Assembly (NCBI RefSeq): GCF_051020955.1
Contig: NC_135018.1
Coordinates: forward strand, 2,836,001 to 2,900,000
Direction: 5' to 3'
DNA: 64,000 bases
Source: Megalopta genalis
Lineage: Eukaryota > Arthropoda > Insecta > Hymenoptera > Halictidae
In this document: positions 34,063 to 46,448 of the stretch, one piece after another
Position numbering within the stretch: position 1 is the stretch's first letter
How the letters are laid out: every line of letters starts with the position of its first letter
Position numbers and translations under genes: made by a program
The notes under the pieces: model-generated
What the model was told of the DNA's origin: nothing
Database searches by the model: none
What the model saw: only the letters and a program-made list of their open reading frames with translations

Positions 34063-34650
34063 AACGATAAATATTTGCATAAATATGTGCAATATTTGCA
34101 TAAATATATGCAATATTTGCATAAATATTTGCATAAATATATGCAATAATTGCATAAATATTTGCATAAATATATGCAATATTTGCATAAATATTTGCAA
34201 TATTTGCATAAATATTTGCAATATTTGCATAAATATTTGCATAAATATATGCAATATTTGCATAAATATTTGCATAAATATATGCAATATTTGCATTAAT
34301 ATATGCAATATTTGCATTAATATATGCAATATTTGTATAAATATTTGCAATATTTGCATAAATATTTGCAATATTTGCATAAATATTTGCAATATTTGCA
34401 TAAATATTTGCATAAATATTTGCATAAATATTTGCATAAATATATGCAATATTTGCATTAATATATGCAATATTTGCATAAATATTTGCATAAATATTTG
34501 CATAAATATATGCAATATTTGCATTAATATATGCAATATTTGCATAAATATTTGCAATATTTGCATAAATATTTGCAATATTTGCATAAATATTTGCATA
34601 AATATATGCAATGTTTGCATAAATATTTGCATAAATATTTCCATAAAGAC
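34063..34650. repeat. ATTTGCATA/ATATGCAAT minisatellite (octamer-rich)
   Basis: Units AAATATTTGCAT and AAATATATGCAATATTTGCAT alternate for about 590 bp. The POU-type octamer ATTTGCAT occurs about 29 times by eye. TTGCATAAATATATGCAA is nearly palindromic, so all three frames on both strands stay open for over 200 codons and give false Ile/Asn/Cys or Met/Gln proteins. Confidence 0.95.
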
Positions 34651-36299
34651 GAACACCAACTGTTCGCAGTTTCCAAGAGGCACTGTTAAACATTCCGAGG
34701 AGTAACAATATCACAGGATTCGTTTGCAACAATGTGTTTTCCATGGAAAATATATGCTGTTAGCATTTCTTGTACGATTTTACAGTGATCTGCCAGTGCA
34801 CATACCAGCTGTTTATTAGCAAGCTGCGCGACGCGCCGGTTTACATACGTTTACGAGAAGATTATGCATGTATCTGTCGGATCGAACACACGCACAGTCG
34901 GATTAATATTTTCCCCCGGATGGTAAAATCGATGAGATAACGTTCCGACAGATCGTATGCTATCATGCACGATCTTATCTGTCGCCCGTTCAAATTCTGG
35001 CGCAAGCAAAATGACAAAGATGTGGCGCGCACGGTCAAACGCGATTACGTGCCATTAGAATGCCGACACGAATTACAGTTATTACGCGAGTAGTTAGTGA
35101 ATTCTACAATGGACACTTCACTGTGTTATTATAGTTGATCAATTCAAACGCGCTTCGACTGTGAATGAATAACCAATGAAATTGTACAACGTGAATTGTG
35201 CTGGTGATTTCGAATGTGTTGAAAGTCATGTGCAACATTTCGTTTCGAGATAATTGAACTTTTACATTGAAACGTATTTAAAAGCGTATTTTTCTATTAC
35301 AGCAGAAAATATTTTATGGATCGTATGATCTTCCAACGTCAAATTTATACATCATTGCACAGTTTCTTTAATAGCAAACGTGGGAACGTATCTTTCGAAT
35401 ACTTCAATGACTTACGTCATTTTCAAAATTGATAGTAAGTTCCTAGCATTGATTTACAATAAACGAAAATAGTGAATTTTATAAAAAAAATACAATAAAA
35501 AAATCGTCTTACTTATTTACTTATGTTCTATATATATTTTAATTTTGTTTATTACGTGTTGTATTTGTTATAATACATTATTAAATATTATTATTAATTG
35601 TAATACATTATTAAATATTATTATTAATTATAATATATTATTAAATTACTTAATAGTTAATAATGCTTAATTAATTGTTCAATGGTACTAACTATTTCAA
35701 TAACTATACCAACAAGTCCACCTTAGTGTTGGTTGCTTCTTTCCATTAACTTGAAAAAAAAAGTGAAAAATATTAGCGCATTATTGAAATGTGAATTAAC
35801 AATGGTTGAATCGTGTGGTTTCGCGCGCGCGCGCGAATGATCGTTACAACAAATTAATTAAAAGTTTCAATAGATGTTGCTGTACGGCATGTTGAGCCCG
35901 TCACATTTGCATTTTCGCTGAAAGCTTTTCGCGGCAGCACGAATTCGCCTCGCGGTATTGGATTTTATTGACTTTATTCGGAATAAGTAACCAGCGAAGA
36001 GAATTACTGGAACAGATTTTACTTCGTACAGGCCAAGAACATGTTCCTGCGAGTTCCACAGATGCGCGGAATCGACAACTATATTATCGCACAGTGGATA
36101 CATATCTGCTTCCCGCATGTAACCTTCCTTAACGAGCTTCGTGTATTCACGAATATAAATTACAGAATTATGAGGAATCTCCCTCGACGTTGTCACTAGA
36201 TCGCGAATTTTACGCGTTTATGGAAAAATTTAATTAACGAGAAGTACAATTAAAAAGGGGGAACAAATTTAGGGACGCTGATCGTGAATTAATATTAAT
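34651..36299. other. Unique sequence
   Basis: No gene recognised. A (CG)n run of about 14 bp is at 35822-35835. A minus-strand frame (35867-36196, 109 codons) has normal residue content but no known motif and no clear splice context. Confidence 0.45.
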
Positions 36300-36650
36300 A
36301 TTAATATATATATAATACATATAATATAATATAATATAATATAATAAATATGATATAATATAATACAATATAATATAATAAATATGATATAATATAATAC
36401 AATATAATATAATATAATATAATATAATATAATGTAATATAATATAATATAATCTAATATAATATAATATAATATAATATAATATAATATAATATAATAT
36501 AATATAATATAATATAATATAATATAATATAATATAATATAATATAATATAATATAATATAATATAATATAATATATAATATAACATATAATATAATATA
36601 TATATATATATATATAATAATACTATTAATAATATATATATTATTCAAGG
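36300..36650. repeat. (TATAA)n microsatellite
   Basis: TATAA pentamers with occasional CAATA/TGATA variants for about 300 bp, ending in a (TA)n run at 36595-36614. Confidence 0.95.
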
Positions 36651-36990
36651 TAGAATAGTAATATTATTTTCTAAGATTTAGCAAAGATCGAAGGATAATT
36701 ACGCTTTAATTATGATAATGGAGCCGCGACATTAACGTCCAATAGAGTACTGTTTCGATTCCCTTCGTTGCTAATGAAGGTACATTCTGCTTTTCCAGGT
36801 CCTTGTAGAATTCCCAGAGTTTAGTAACACGTGTGCGAATATTAATGGCGGTACAGCGACTCCCATTAATATTTGGACAACTATTAAAGCTATTAAAACT
36901 ATTACATAGCTAACAGAACTGTTAAAACTATAAGAACGAGGGTTTCTCATTCGTTTTGCCATTGCAAGTAATAGCGAAATTAAAAGGAAT
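36651..36990. other. Unique sequence
   Basis: No gene recognised; AT-rich. Confidence 0.5.
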
Positions 36991-37190
36991 ATTGTAACAA
37001 TTAATAGAATATTATATAAAGTTATTACGTTTTAAAAAGTGTACGAATACTTTAGTCCGTCACTGTAGATCGCTATATATGATCACTATATGAATATTAT
37101 AACAATTAATAGAATATCATATAAAGTTATTACGCTTTAAAAAGTGTACGAATACTTTAGTCCGTCACTGTAGATCGCTATAGATCACTG
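36991..37190. repeat. Tandem duplication of a Tc1/mariner-like end
   Basis: Two copies, about 100 bp apart, share AACAATTAATAGAATATTAT, AAGTTATTACGTTTTAAAAA and GTGTACGAATACTTTAGTCC followed by GTCACTGTA. An end of the form TACAGTGACGG...CGTACAC is typical of Tc1-like elements. A related pattern (CGAATACTTTTGTGAGCTAC then TGTA) is at about 60783-60806. No transposase is present. Confidence 0.65.
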
Positions 37191-37579
37191 TTACCACTAC
37201 CATATCGCGTATTCAATATCGCGAGGAGAGCTGCTATTATTAGGAAAATTAGTTTCAATATCATGTCAAGCAAAATAAAAGGGTAAGGTCGAGGAGAAAG
37301 TATGCTTATGTGGTATAATTTTAGCCGAAAGTGGCCAGGCAAAGAACTCCATTATACACATTAAAGCTGCGCTTCACATCCTCGTCATGCTATAATATCC
37401 TTTTTATTTGAAAATTGCATTGCGTATCATATTCAACATGAAATTACTCGACACGATCTGTATTAATTATACGCGTGCACATTTATTACGAGTATATTGA
37501 GCAATTCAATTCGCGTCATATTTCTAAAGCGAAAGAATGTAAATGTATATAATGTTATCGAAGCGATCTTCTTCGTTAA
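37191..37579. other. Unique sequence
   Basis: No gene recognised. Confidence 0.5.
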
Positions 37580-37783
37580 TATGAACGCCAATGAGCGGAA
37601 CTGCGTTTCGTGCGCTGGTTGGCTCGCGTCGGCTGATCTTTCGCCTCTCATTGGTCACTGCTTTTTCGTTAATAACTCGCAAACAAATTCACGGACTGCA
37701 CTTTCGCCGAGGAAAAAGTTACTTCTAATGATCCCAGGAACCTCCCATTTCCGGATTGCGAGACATTTTTGGGGCATCCTGTA
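37580..37783 (+). mobile_element. MITE-C, right half
   Basis: It starts in the GC-rich centre (GCCAATGAGCGGAAC, CTCTCATTGGTCACTG) and runs through TTCGTTAATAACTCGCAAAC and TTTCGCCGAGGAAAAAGTTA to the end GGGGCATCCTGTA. The left arm is absent. Confidence 0.75.
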
Positions 37784-38024
37784 TATACATATTATATATT
37801 ATATATGTATACTACTTATTATAATAGTAAGTAGTATAATAAGTAGTAATAATAATAATAATAATAATATTACTATAATAATACTACTACTACATATATA
37901 ATAGTAAGTAGTATAATAAATAGTAATAATAATAATAATAGTAATACTATAATACTACTATAATAATACTACTATATATATAGTAGTATACATATATAAT
38001 AGTAAGTAGTATAATAAGTAGTAG

Positions 38025-38055
<31 letters not shown>

Positions 38056-38365
38056 ATAATACTACTACTAATAATACTACCACTATAATACTACTACTAT
38101 AATACTACTATAATAATACTACTATATATATAGTAGTATACATATATAATAGTAAGTAGTATAATAAGTAGTAGTAATAATAATAATAATAATAATACTA
38201 TAATACTACTACTAATAATACTACCACTATAATACTACTATAATAATACTACTATATATATAGTAGTATACATATATAATAGTAAGTAGTATAATAAGTA
38301 GTAATAATAATAATAATAATAAGTAGTATACATATATAATATATAATATGTAAATACAGGATATA
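37784..38365. repeat. AGTAGTATAATA-type microsatellite cluster
   Basis: A higher-order unit (TAGTAAGTAGTATAATAAGT, then (AAT)n, then ACTACTACTATAATACTAC and a TATATAGTAGTATA palindrome) is repeated about four times. Confidence 0.9.
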
Positions 38366-38950
38366 CATATATGAATGTTATATATAAACTCAATGATTCA
38401 GTATTCAATTACACGCTCGCAGACAAATGAAAAATTGCGGGGGTTCGTCGGTAATTTCGGGGGTCGTTCTAGTATTAATGCCACTCTTCATGTTATTTTT
38501 TCTGAGACCTGAAGGAATTCACATGCGAAAGGCTACTGTTTACTTTCGCATTAGCCTACTTTACCTTACACAGCGGCTGCGGTGTACAAATTCAACAGGA
38601 TGGTCAATTTGCCGTCTGTCCGTGTACAAAGACGCATCTGTCCCAGTTCACCCCTCGACAAGTCGCCAATATGTCCCTGTCACGGTGTTCTATGGAATTC
38701 AAAGCGGAAATATGCATATAATTACGTTTTATTCATACTTCTGTGTGGTCGTAAATTTTGCGCTGCTTTCGGATTGCCACGTGCTTGTTTGCAGCAGCAA
38801 TAACGTTGAAAATTTAGTTTTAATGAGTTCGTTTAATGTTTGCGCCCTTTAACCTCGGCACCATGTGGAGTTTGCATGCGAAAATCTTTTTAAATTAGAC
38901 AGTCACTTTTTAATAAACGGCGATCACTCACTATGATCTTCATAATAAAT
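38366..38950. other. Unique sequence with a 141-codon frame
   Basis: A plus-strand ATG frame (38427-38852) stays open for 141 codons and opens with hydrophobic residues (VISGVVLVLMPLFMLFFL), which would look like a membrane segment. I do not recognise it, composition is AT-biased, and no neighbouring exon supports it. It is not called as a gene. Confidence 0.35.
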
Positions 38951-39305
38951 AATATTATTTATATTAATAGTAACAATATTAATATATCCATGGTATTAAT
39001 AATAATAATATTAATATATTCATAGTATTAATAATAACAATATTAATATATTCATAGTATTAATAATAATAATATTAATATATTCATAGTATTAATAATA
39101 ATAATATTAATATATCCATGGTATTAATAATAACAATATTAATATATTCATAGTATTAATAATAATAATATTAATATATTCATAGTATTAATAATAATAA
39201 TATTAATATATCCATGGTATTAATAATAATAATATTAACATATTAATAATAAGAATATTAATATATTCATAGCATTAATAATAATAATATTAATATATTA
39301 ATAAT
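38951..39305. repeat. ATATTAATATATTCATAGTATTAATAA minisatellite
   Basis: A unit of about 36 bp (GTATTAATAATAATAATATT, AATATATTCATA) occurs about nine times. TCCATGG and TTCATAG variants alternate, suggesting a two-unit higher-order pattern. Confidence 0.9.
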
Positions 39306-40064
39306 ATTATTTCGCTCTCAATAAAGAGCGACGACCTTGAGAACGCATTGAAAAATTAGCAAAACAGCTGTTGCTATCTTTTTAGTAAATAATGGGAAAC
39401 AAAAATTTAGTTCGGCTTGAATATTCGCAGCCGGAAACTAATATAGTTTCCTTGGTCCTGCTGCAAGTAATGGCAACCCTAAAGATCTAACAGCAACGGA
39501 TTCCAAGGTTTCCGCTGGATTAAGTATTGATCCAGCTAATGGGACACAGAGAGTGCATTGCTGGTAATAAAACTGCTTAGGCTATGGAATCCAAGCTCTT
39601 AGTACTAAAATGTGGGGTGTAATGATATTCCAGATCCGCTGCAAAATAGAGGCCTGTAATAGGTTTTAGGCGATGGCTGACAGGTTTTTAGCGTCAAGAT
39701 CCCCTCGGGGCGAAGCTTTAACGCACCAGCGGATTAGTTCGGAGAAGTGTTGATGGTATTTAGTTAGTTTACAGTATACATTGTGAAACTTAGATGTCCT
39801 GTATTCGCTTAGGTTAAAGTTATCGCGGCGCATAGCTTCCAACGTGCGAGCAAACGCTATTGAAAGGATATTGCTGCTAGCAAGTTCTAACCTACAGGGT
39901 GTCCCGCATTTTTCCGTGCGTACCTCAGGAGTGTGTTCGAGTAATCAAAATAAGACTAAAATATTATACATAACAGAAAGTCCATAAAGATCATTAATTC
40001 GAGTATACCCTATCGGATCATGTGCTAGTTGTAATTTGTGGTACTGGCCGGAAATAGGATTTAT
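39306..40064. other. Unique sequence with one transposon-like terminus
   Basis: The stretch 39440-39760 is not simple sequence and shows no open frame. It may be an old repeat or pseudogene that I cannot name. At 39896 CTACAGGGTGTCCCGCATTT looks like a lone transposon left end similar to, but distinct from, MITE-C. Confidence 0.4.
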
Positions 40065-40450
40065 TTATATATTTTTATATAATATATATTTTATATAAAT
40101 TTATAAAATATATCTTATATATAATATATATTGATATATAATTTTATAAAATATATTTTATATATAATGTATATTGATATATAATTTCATAAAATATATT
40201 TTATATATAATATATATTGATATATAATTTTATAAAATATATTTTATATATAATATATATTGTGATATATAATTTCATAAAATATATTTTATATATAATA
40301 TGTATTGATATATAATTTTATAAAATATATTTTATATATAATATATATTGATATTATAATTTCATAAAATATATTTTATATATAATATATATCGATATAT
40401 AATTTTATATAAATTTATAAAATATATATTACATATATTTATATACTAAA
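40065..40450. repeat. AT-rich minisatellite, about 60-bp period
   Basis: Units of ATATAATTTTATAAAATATA, TTTTATATATAATATATATT and GAT repeat about six times. ATTTTATAAAAT and similar blocks are palindromic. Confidence 0.9.
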
Positions 40451-40954
40451 GACTGCAAGTAGTTATTTTTTAAAATTTAACCTGACATATTTTGCGAAGA
40501 AATACAAAAGTTGAAACATCTTTGTCTCGAAAATGCGCGCATCAATCACGAAATGATGCCGCAGACGTAAACGGATCCGCGTTGACATAATCTCGGAACA
40601 ACCATACCGCACGCTAGACTCTGATCGATAGCATTTGGAATTTACCAGCGGCATTGTGTCCGTGAAATCACAAATCTCAAACAAGATACACGATGTGCTG
40701 CCAATCCCAAAGGAAATTAATGAGACAAGCCTGTTTCCGTTACAGGAATTCTACGAGCCATCGATTATGATCGGACGAGCCCCGATGCAAAATGCATCGA
40801 GTTCCATAGGCGGCGAGAGAGTGAAGTAATTTAATGGCCACGACCGATTTATGTGTTTGTCTTCAGCGACGACTCGAATGAAGCGGAAACCCGCTTTCGA
40901 GCGAAACTTCGTTACATTGTTCGCCGCGAAATAGCAGAAAGCTGCGACAACGCG
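40451..40954. other. Unique sequence
   Basis: Short plus and minus open frames overlap at 40463-40978; neither is recognised. Confidence 0.5.
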
Positions 40955-41068
40955 GTAATTTCTCCCTAATTCGCGCACAGATCGCGCGCAAAAATGGACA
41001 ATTCGGGAAAAGAAGATACGGATTATTCGACGCCTTGCGTCTCGTTTTTTTTTATAATTGTGTAGTCG
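40955..41068 (+). mobile_element. MITE-B, half copy
   Basis: It carries TTTCTCCCTAATTCGCGCAC, AAAAATGGACAATTCGGGAA and CCTTGCGTCTCG in family order. The other arm is absent. Confidence 0.6.
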
Positions 41069-41619
41069 CTGGCACGACTCCTTTGCGCTAATTTTGCGGT
41101 GACTAATGTAACAAAGTTTCGTTCGAAAGGGGTCTCTGCTTCACTCGAGTTGTCGTCGTCGAGGCAAACACATAAATCGTTTTCGTGGCCATTAAATGTT
41201 GACTTTACCCTTTAATCTTTCTGTTTATCCAGAGAGTAGCAGAGTTGTACGATGAAGTGGCGGATACATAATCCTGTGTCTGTAAATGTTCCGAACGTGG
41301 TTGACGGACACTGGCTCGGCGTCAATATTGGTTACGATCCTTTATACAACCGTTAAATCCTCTGGACACGAGTAATTAATTACACGATCAACATTTGAAT
41401 TGTTCGGCGTACGAACGGTGAAATTCATATGGGTATGAAAGTGAAATTTGGAAACAATTCGTGCATTGTCACACCGTAATTTCGTACTGAATTAAGTTAA
41501 TAATGTTGTAATAATTTCTGTGCAACATTACGATACGTTGTTTGATCAGTAATTTAGCTTTTCTTGATGCAATGTCTATTGACGTATCGACTGTATCATC
41601 TCGACGGGTTTCCTTCGAA
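41069..41619. other. Unique sequence
   Basis: No gene recognised. Confidence 0.5.
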
Positions 41620-41878
41620 ATATATAAAATATAATATAAATATATAAAACATAAATACATAAAATATAAATATATAAATATAAATATATAAAATATAATA
41701 TAAATATTTAAAATATAATATAAGTATATAAAATATAAATATATAAATATATAAATATAAAAATATAAAATAAATATATAAATATATAAATATAAAAATA
41801 TAAAATAAATATATAAATATATAAAAATATAAAATAAATATATTTGAGTGGATCAATTTAAACGGGTCACCCTGTATA
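41620..41878. repeat. AAATATATAAAAT minisatellite ending in a MITE-like terminus
   Basis: AAATATAAAATATAAATATA units run for about 220 bp, then GATCAATTTAAACGGGTCAC followed by CCTGTATA. The same arrangement, AT repeat then GGGTCACCCTGTATA, occurs at 27.87 kb. Confidence 0.8.
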
Positions 41879-42486
41879 TCCGAATCATTGCTTTACCAAA
41901 ATTTCTCTGACCGCACAGCGCTCTTATATCCAGACGAATCAAATAACCCAGTGTGCTATGACTCTTTTAGGTCACCTCGATCTGAGAAATTATCACCAAT
42001 CCGGCGCGGCATGATGTTTGACCTAGTTCATTGCTTTTCAGTGCCGAATCTCTTTCAGCAAATCGACTTTATATTATTTATGAAAGAAACCACTTCTGGT
42101 TATTATATAACCTTTGATCAAGTAGAAACATGACCAACAAAACGATTTTACTCCTTGTCAACGCGCAGTTCATAATCACAATCGCGATACGTGTACCTGG
42201 CACACCATATTTGAACGAAAACAAATTAATTTAAACAAATGCGTGTCCCCCTGTAGCAAGCAAAAATAACTAAATAAAAAGGAGAAAAATATATGTCTCA
42301 AATACTTCAAGGATGCAGAGAAAATTCATGCGAAGTCTTAAATGCCGAACGATGTTCACGTAGATTAGGGCAACACAATCGTGATGGTTTTTCAGTTTGA
42401 GGGCGCCTCAAGGTCATCATATGCGCCTTGACGTCGCTTATGATACCGAGCCGTCAAAAATACATACATTCTGCAATTTAGTAGAG
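41879..42486. other. Unique sequence
   Basis: Contains an open frame of 81 codons (41888-42133) with no recognisable motif. Confidence 0.5.
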
Positions 42487-43840
42487 CGAAGGTTAGTTAC
42501 ATCAGATTTCCATCGAAATACAGTAATGCCTCCCTAATTGACGCTCAGATTGCGCACAAAAATGGACAATTTGGGAAGAGTAGATACGATTATTCGAGCC
42601 TTGCGGTTTATTTTTATAGTTATAAATTGTCCACAATTATAAAAACGAGCAGCAAGGCTCGAATAATCGTACCTCCTCTTCCCAAATTGTCCATTTTAGT
42701 GGATAATCTGAGCGTCAGTAAGGGAGACATTACTGTATTTCGATGGAAATCTGATGTAACTAACCTTCGCTTATTTTTATAGTTATAAATTGTCCACAAC
42801 TATAAAAACGAGCCGCAAGGCTCGAATAATCGTGTCTCCTCTTCCCAAATTGTCCATTTTAGTGGACAATCTGAGCGTCAGTAAGGGAGACATTACTGTA
42901 TTTCGATGGAAATCTGATGTAACTAACCTTCGCTTATTTTTATAGTTATAAATTGTCCATAATTATAAAAACGAGCCGCAAGGCTCGAATAATCGTGTCT
43001 CCTCTTCCCAAATTGTCCATTTTAGTGGACAATCTGAGCGTCAGTAAGGGAGACATTACTGTATTTCGATGGAAATCTGATCTAACTAACCTTTGCTTAT
43101 TTTTATAGTTATAAATTGTCCATAATTATAAAAACGAGCCGCAAGGCTCGAATAATCGTGTCTCCTCTTCCCAAATTGTCCATTTTAGTGGACAATCTGA
43201 GCGTCAGTAAGGGAGACATTACTGTATTCTATATGCAGTATGAACTTTCCAATGGAAAAACAAGAGTAAGGGATGAGATTGAGAAGTTCAAAGGTGTCTT
43301 CGTGCTTCATTTTTCAAGAATATGAAACAAACGAGCGCTGTCTATTCGACGACATCGTGGAAATAATAATAAACTAAAATAATAATAAAACAAATAAACT
43401 AACCTTCGCTTATTTTTATAGTTATAAATTGACTACAATTATAAAAATGAGCCGCAAGGCTCGAATAATCTCGCTTCCCAAATTGTCCATTTTAGTGGAC
43501 AATCTAAACGCCAGTAAGGGAGACATTACTGTATTCCATATGCAATATGAACTTTCCGATGGAAAAACAAGGATAAGGGATGAGATTGAGAAGTTCAAAA
43601 GTGTCTTCGTGCTTCATTTTTCAAGAATATGAAACAAACGAGCGCTGTTTATTCAACGACATCGTGGAAATAGTAATAAATTAAAATAATAATAAAACAA
43701 ATAAACTAACCTTCGCTTATTTTTATAGTTATAAATTGACCACAATTATAAAAATGAACCGCAAGGCTCGAATAATCTCTCTTCCCAAATTGCCCATTTT
43801 AGTGGACAATCTGAGCGTCAGTAAGAGAGACATTACTGTA
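42487..43840 (+). repeat. Tandem array built from MITE-A
   Basis: It begins with a complete palindromic MITE-A (42519-42737) whose mirror symmetry extends about 33 bp into the flanks (GCGAAGGTTAGTTACATCAG on the left, its inverse on the right). Further half-copies follow, each ending GGGAGACATTACTGTA, at 42900, 43063, 43226, 43533 and 43840. The period is exactly 163 bp three times, then exactly 307 bp twice. The longer units gain a non-MITE block (TATGAACTTTCC...GAGATTGAGAAGTTCAAA) between MITE pieces. The 60-70 codon frames in the units are by-products. Confidence 0.9.
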
Positions 43841-45771
43841 CAGATTTTCTTGAGCCGTCCACATAATATTTTACTTTTAAGAAGTCAACATCCGTGTCCA
43901 GTTTGAAAAAAACGTATATTTCTTTAGTACCGTTATTTTAAGGCTTGCTAGTGCAGTCTCTTTTAAAATACCCGACTCGTTACCAGATAGACGTCGGTTC
44001 GACGTCGAACAGGTTTCGGAAGTTTCGAAAATCGATTACTGAACCGCGTACCTTTGCACGAGTCGACCGACATAACTAGAATCAAATGATAGACTAATAA
44101 TAAATGGATGAAGAAGCATAAAAAGATCTCAAGTTCGGTTTGCTTTAAGAATTCTTCATGGATTTACTTTTAGGTCACGTTTCCTCTTCGACGTTTTCGC
44201 CGTTCAATTTTTTGTTTTCCAGCCCCATTCAAACTCCCGCAGAGATATATGCACGTACATTGACAGTTCGATACTCCAATGACACATTTCTGGCCGCGTT
44301 GCTTATCCTCGCATATATCCATAAATTCCTCCATGTTTCAGTTTCAATCCCGAATTTCCAAATTTGCGATAATCGATCCGCACGTTCCTATAATTCGTTA
44401 TTTTCATCTTATCCATCGAATAGTACCTGACGGTGTGATTTTATGTTTCTGATAAATATATTTCCTGTATTGTTATCATTGACACAAATTAATTATTGGA
44501 TTTCTCAAATAAATTAAATCCTATATCGAGTGTTCGTCCATTGGGAATAAAAATAACGTATATAATTTATATAATTTATATATTAATTTATACATATATT
44601 TCTATAATTTATAAATTTTAACGTATATAATTTATATAATTTTTATACTGCGTATAAAAATAACGTGTATAAAAAGTTAACTTTAGAAGGAATCGTATTG
44701 TTTAAAAGCTCCCAATCAAACTGTTTAAACTTGTTTAAAAGCTTCAAATGAAAAAAGCTCCAGAATCATTTTTGCAATATTCACCTCCGATCACAGCGAA
44801 AGTTGTTGTCGCTGCTACTAAACTAACTTTTAGTTACACACACTTTTCATGTAAATGTCACACTAATATCTGATTAATTTATTTAAATATTACATGAGTT
44901 AACGCAATAACGTTGCACCATTAAATCACAAGTTTTGTAATTAAACCCTAGCTGGATCAATAGCCTCGTTTATCATTGCACACAGAGACAACTAAATTGT
45001 TCCTCCTCGTCGTGAAAAATTCACAGTTACCTGTTTCAAAAACTCCGCGAAGGGGAGACGCTTTAACGCCGAAGTAAATGAAAAGTGGCTCGTGTGAAAG
45101 GTATTATTTATAAACACAGAGGTTAATGAGCTCTTTTAATCCTTGGCGCTCCGATTATTTTTTCAGTACCGCGTTGCCCGACACTTTTTTACGCGGCGAA
45201 GCGTTTCCTAATGAAAACTCTGGTTAAAAAAGAAACAAAAGAAAAAAAAATAGGCAACTTCTTACGAATCGTTTTCGTTTTATTTTATAAATACGCTTCA
45301 CTTCGCTGTGAATAAGACTTCAATTTCATCCGTTGGTTTAGTTATCTCGAAACGCGGCATCCGGAATATGTATTCGATTGAAGCACTTTCTTGCGAATGT
45401 ATCAGCAAGGAAAAAAATTCTATTGTGCTCCTTCGACCGATATTCTTGTTCACGTGGACGAGGCAATTGTGTCCATGTTGAGAGCGACTCTGGTAAAAGC
45501 CAGCAATTCATCCTTATTCAAATCGTGCCAGGATTGCCGAATAGAATTGTTTGATATTTCTTTCGGTCTCGGAGTATGTGCATTACATAGTAATACGTTT
45601 CTTCCACGATCGGTGAAAAACAATTTGAAATAACGTGTCGGTTCAACGAACTTGTGGTCCAGCGATTATTGATCATACAATAAAATTTATTCTTTCTGGC
45701 ATTTCTAAATTTGCTACAACTTCACGCCGAACATCAAGAAATAGCATAAGAAAATTACTTTCTTTATTTAT
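43841..45771. other. Unique sequence
   Basis: No gene recognised. A TATAATTTATATAATTT stretch lies at 44560-44650. A 90-codon frame (44158-44430) and an 80-codon frame (45391-45633) lack known motifs. An acceptor-like TTTTTTCAG at about 45166 leads into no sustained frame. Confidence 0.5.
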
Positions 45772-46124
45772 AATACTTTTTATAAGCTACAGTGGAGGCT
45801 ATTTTGCGAGGTCGCTCTTACCTATAATAAATGGACGCTCTAACCCGGTCTTGGGGGAGAGGAGGGATGAGATTGTCCACATTTACGGTATTCTTGTATT
45901 TTGCTTGAAATTGGTAGTATGTATTTTAAATTGACGCAAAATATTGCTAATACTTTTTATGAGCTACAGTGGAGGCTATTTTCGAGGTCGCTCTTACCCA
46001 TAATAAATGGACGCTTTAACCCGGTCTTGGGGGGAGGGGAGGGGTGAGATTGTCCATTTACAGTATTCTTGTATTTTGCTTGAAATTGATAGTATGTATT
46101 TTAAATTGATGCAAAATATTGCTA
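45772..46124 (+). repeat. 177-bp tandem duplication
   Basis: Two direct copies (from 45772 and from 45949) share AATACTTTTTATAAGCTACA, GTGGAGGCTATTTT, CGAGGTCGCTCTTACC and AACCCGGTCTTGGGGG. They differ by a few substitutions and small indels in the G-run, so the duplication is fairly recent. Confidence 0.9.
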
Positions 46125-46159
46125 AAATATACGTTAAATTATTTAGAAATTCCTGTAAT

Positions 46160-46258
46160 TGGCCTCTCATTGGTCACCATTTTTCGTCAATAATTAATAT
46201 TATTAATATTAATATATATATAATTAATAATAATATTAATATTAATATATATGTATAT

Positions 46259-46324
<66 letters not shown>

Positions 46325-46448
46325 TATTAATATTATTATTAATATTATTAAAGCCGCGGATTCCATTTTCGCAAAGGAAAAAGTTGCTTCAAATCACCTC
46401 AGAAACCCTCCATTTCCATACCACGAGTCATTTCCAAGACACCCTGTA
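46160..46448 (+). mobile_element. MITE-C, right half with AT insertion
   Basis: CCTCTCATTGGTCACCATTT opens it, then an AT-only insert (46193-46352, with a (TA)n core) interrupts the arm. The arm resumes at AAGCCGCGGATTCCATTTTC and ends CAAGACACCCTGTA. Confidence 0.8.

Noticed and set aside
34049..34744. Open frames of more than 200 codons on both strands (Ile/Asn/Cys, Met/Gln and Tyr/Ala/Asn repeats)
   Set aside because: They are the translation of a near-palindromic ATTTGCATA minisatellite without stop codons; no promoter, splice or family evidence.
36234..36648. Tyr/Ile-rich minus-strand frames
   Set aside because: Products of the (TATAA)n microsatellite.
38427..38852. 141-codon frame with a hydrophobic N-terminus as a possible secreted or membrane protein
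   Set aside because: Single isolated frame in AT-rich DNA, flanked by microsatellites, and a T-rich stretch easily mimics a hydrophobic segment.
39440..39760. Possible rRNA or structured RNA fragment
   Set aside because: It looked non-random, but I could match no conserved rRNA, tRNA or snRNA core and no clear secondary structure.
42487..43840. CRISPR-like regular repeat array
   Set aside because: Repeats are 163-307 bp, derived from a palindromic MITE, with no short unique spacers, in eukaryotic-type DNA.
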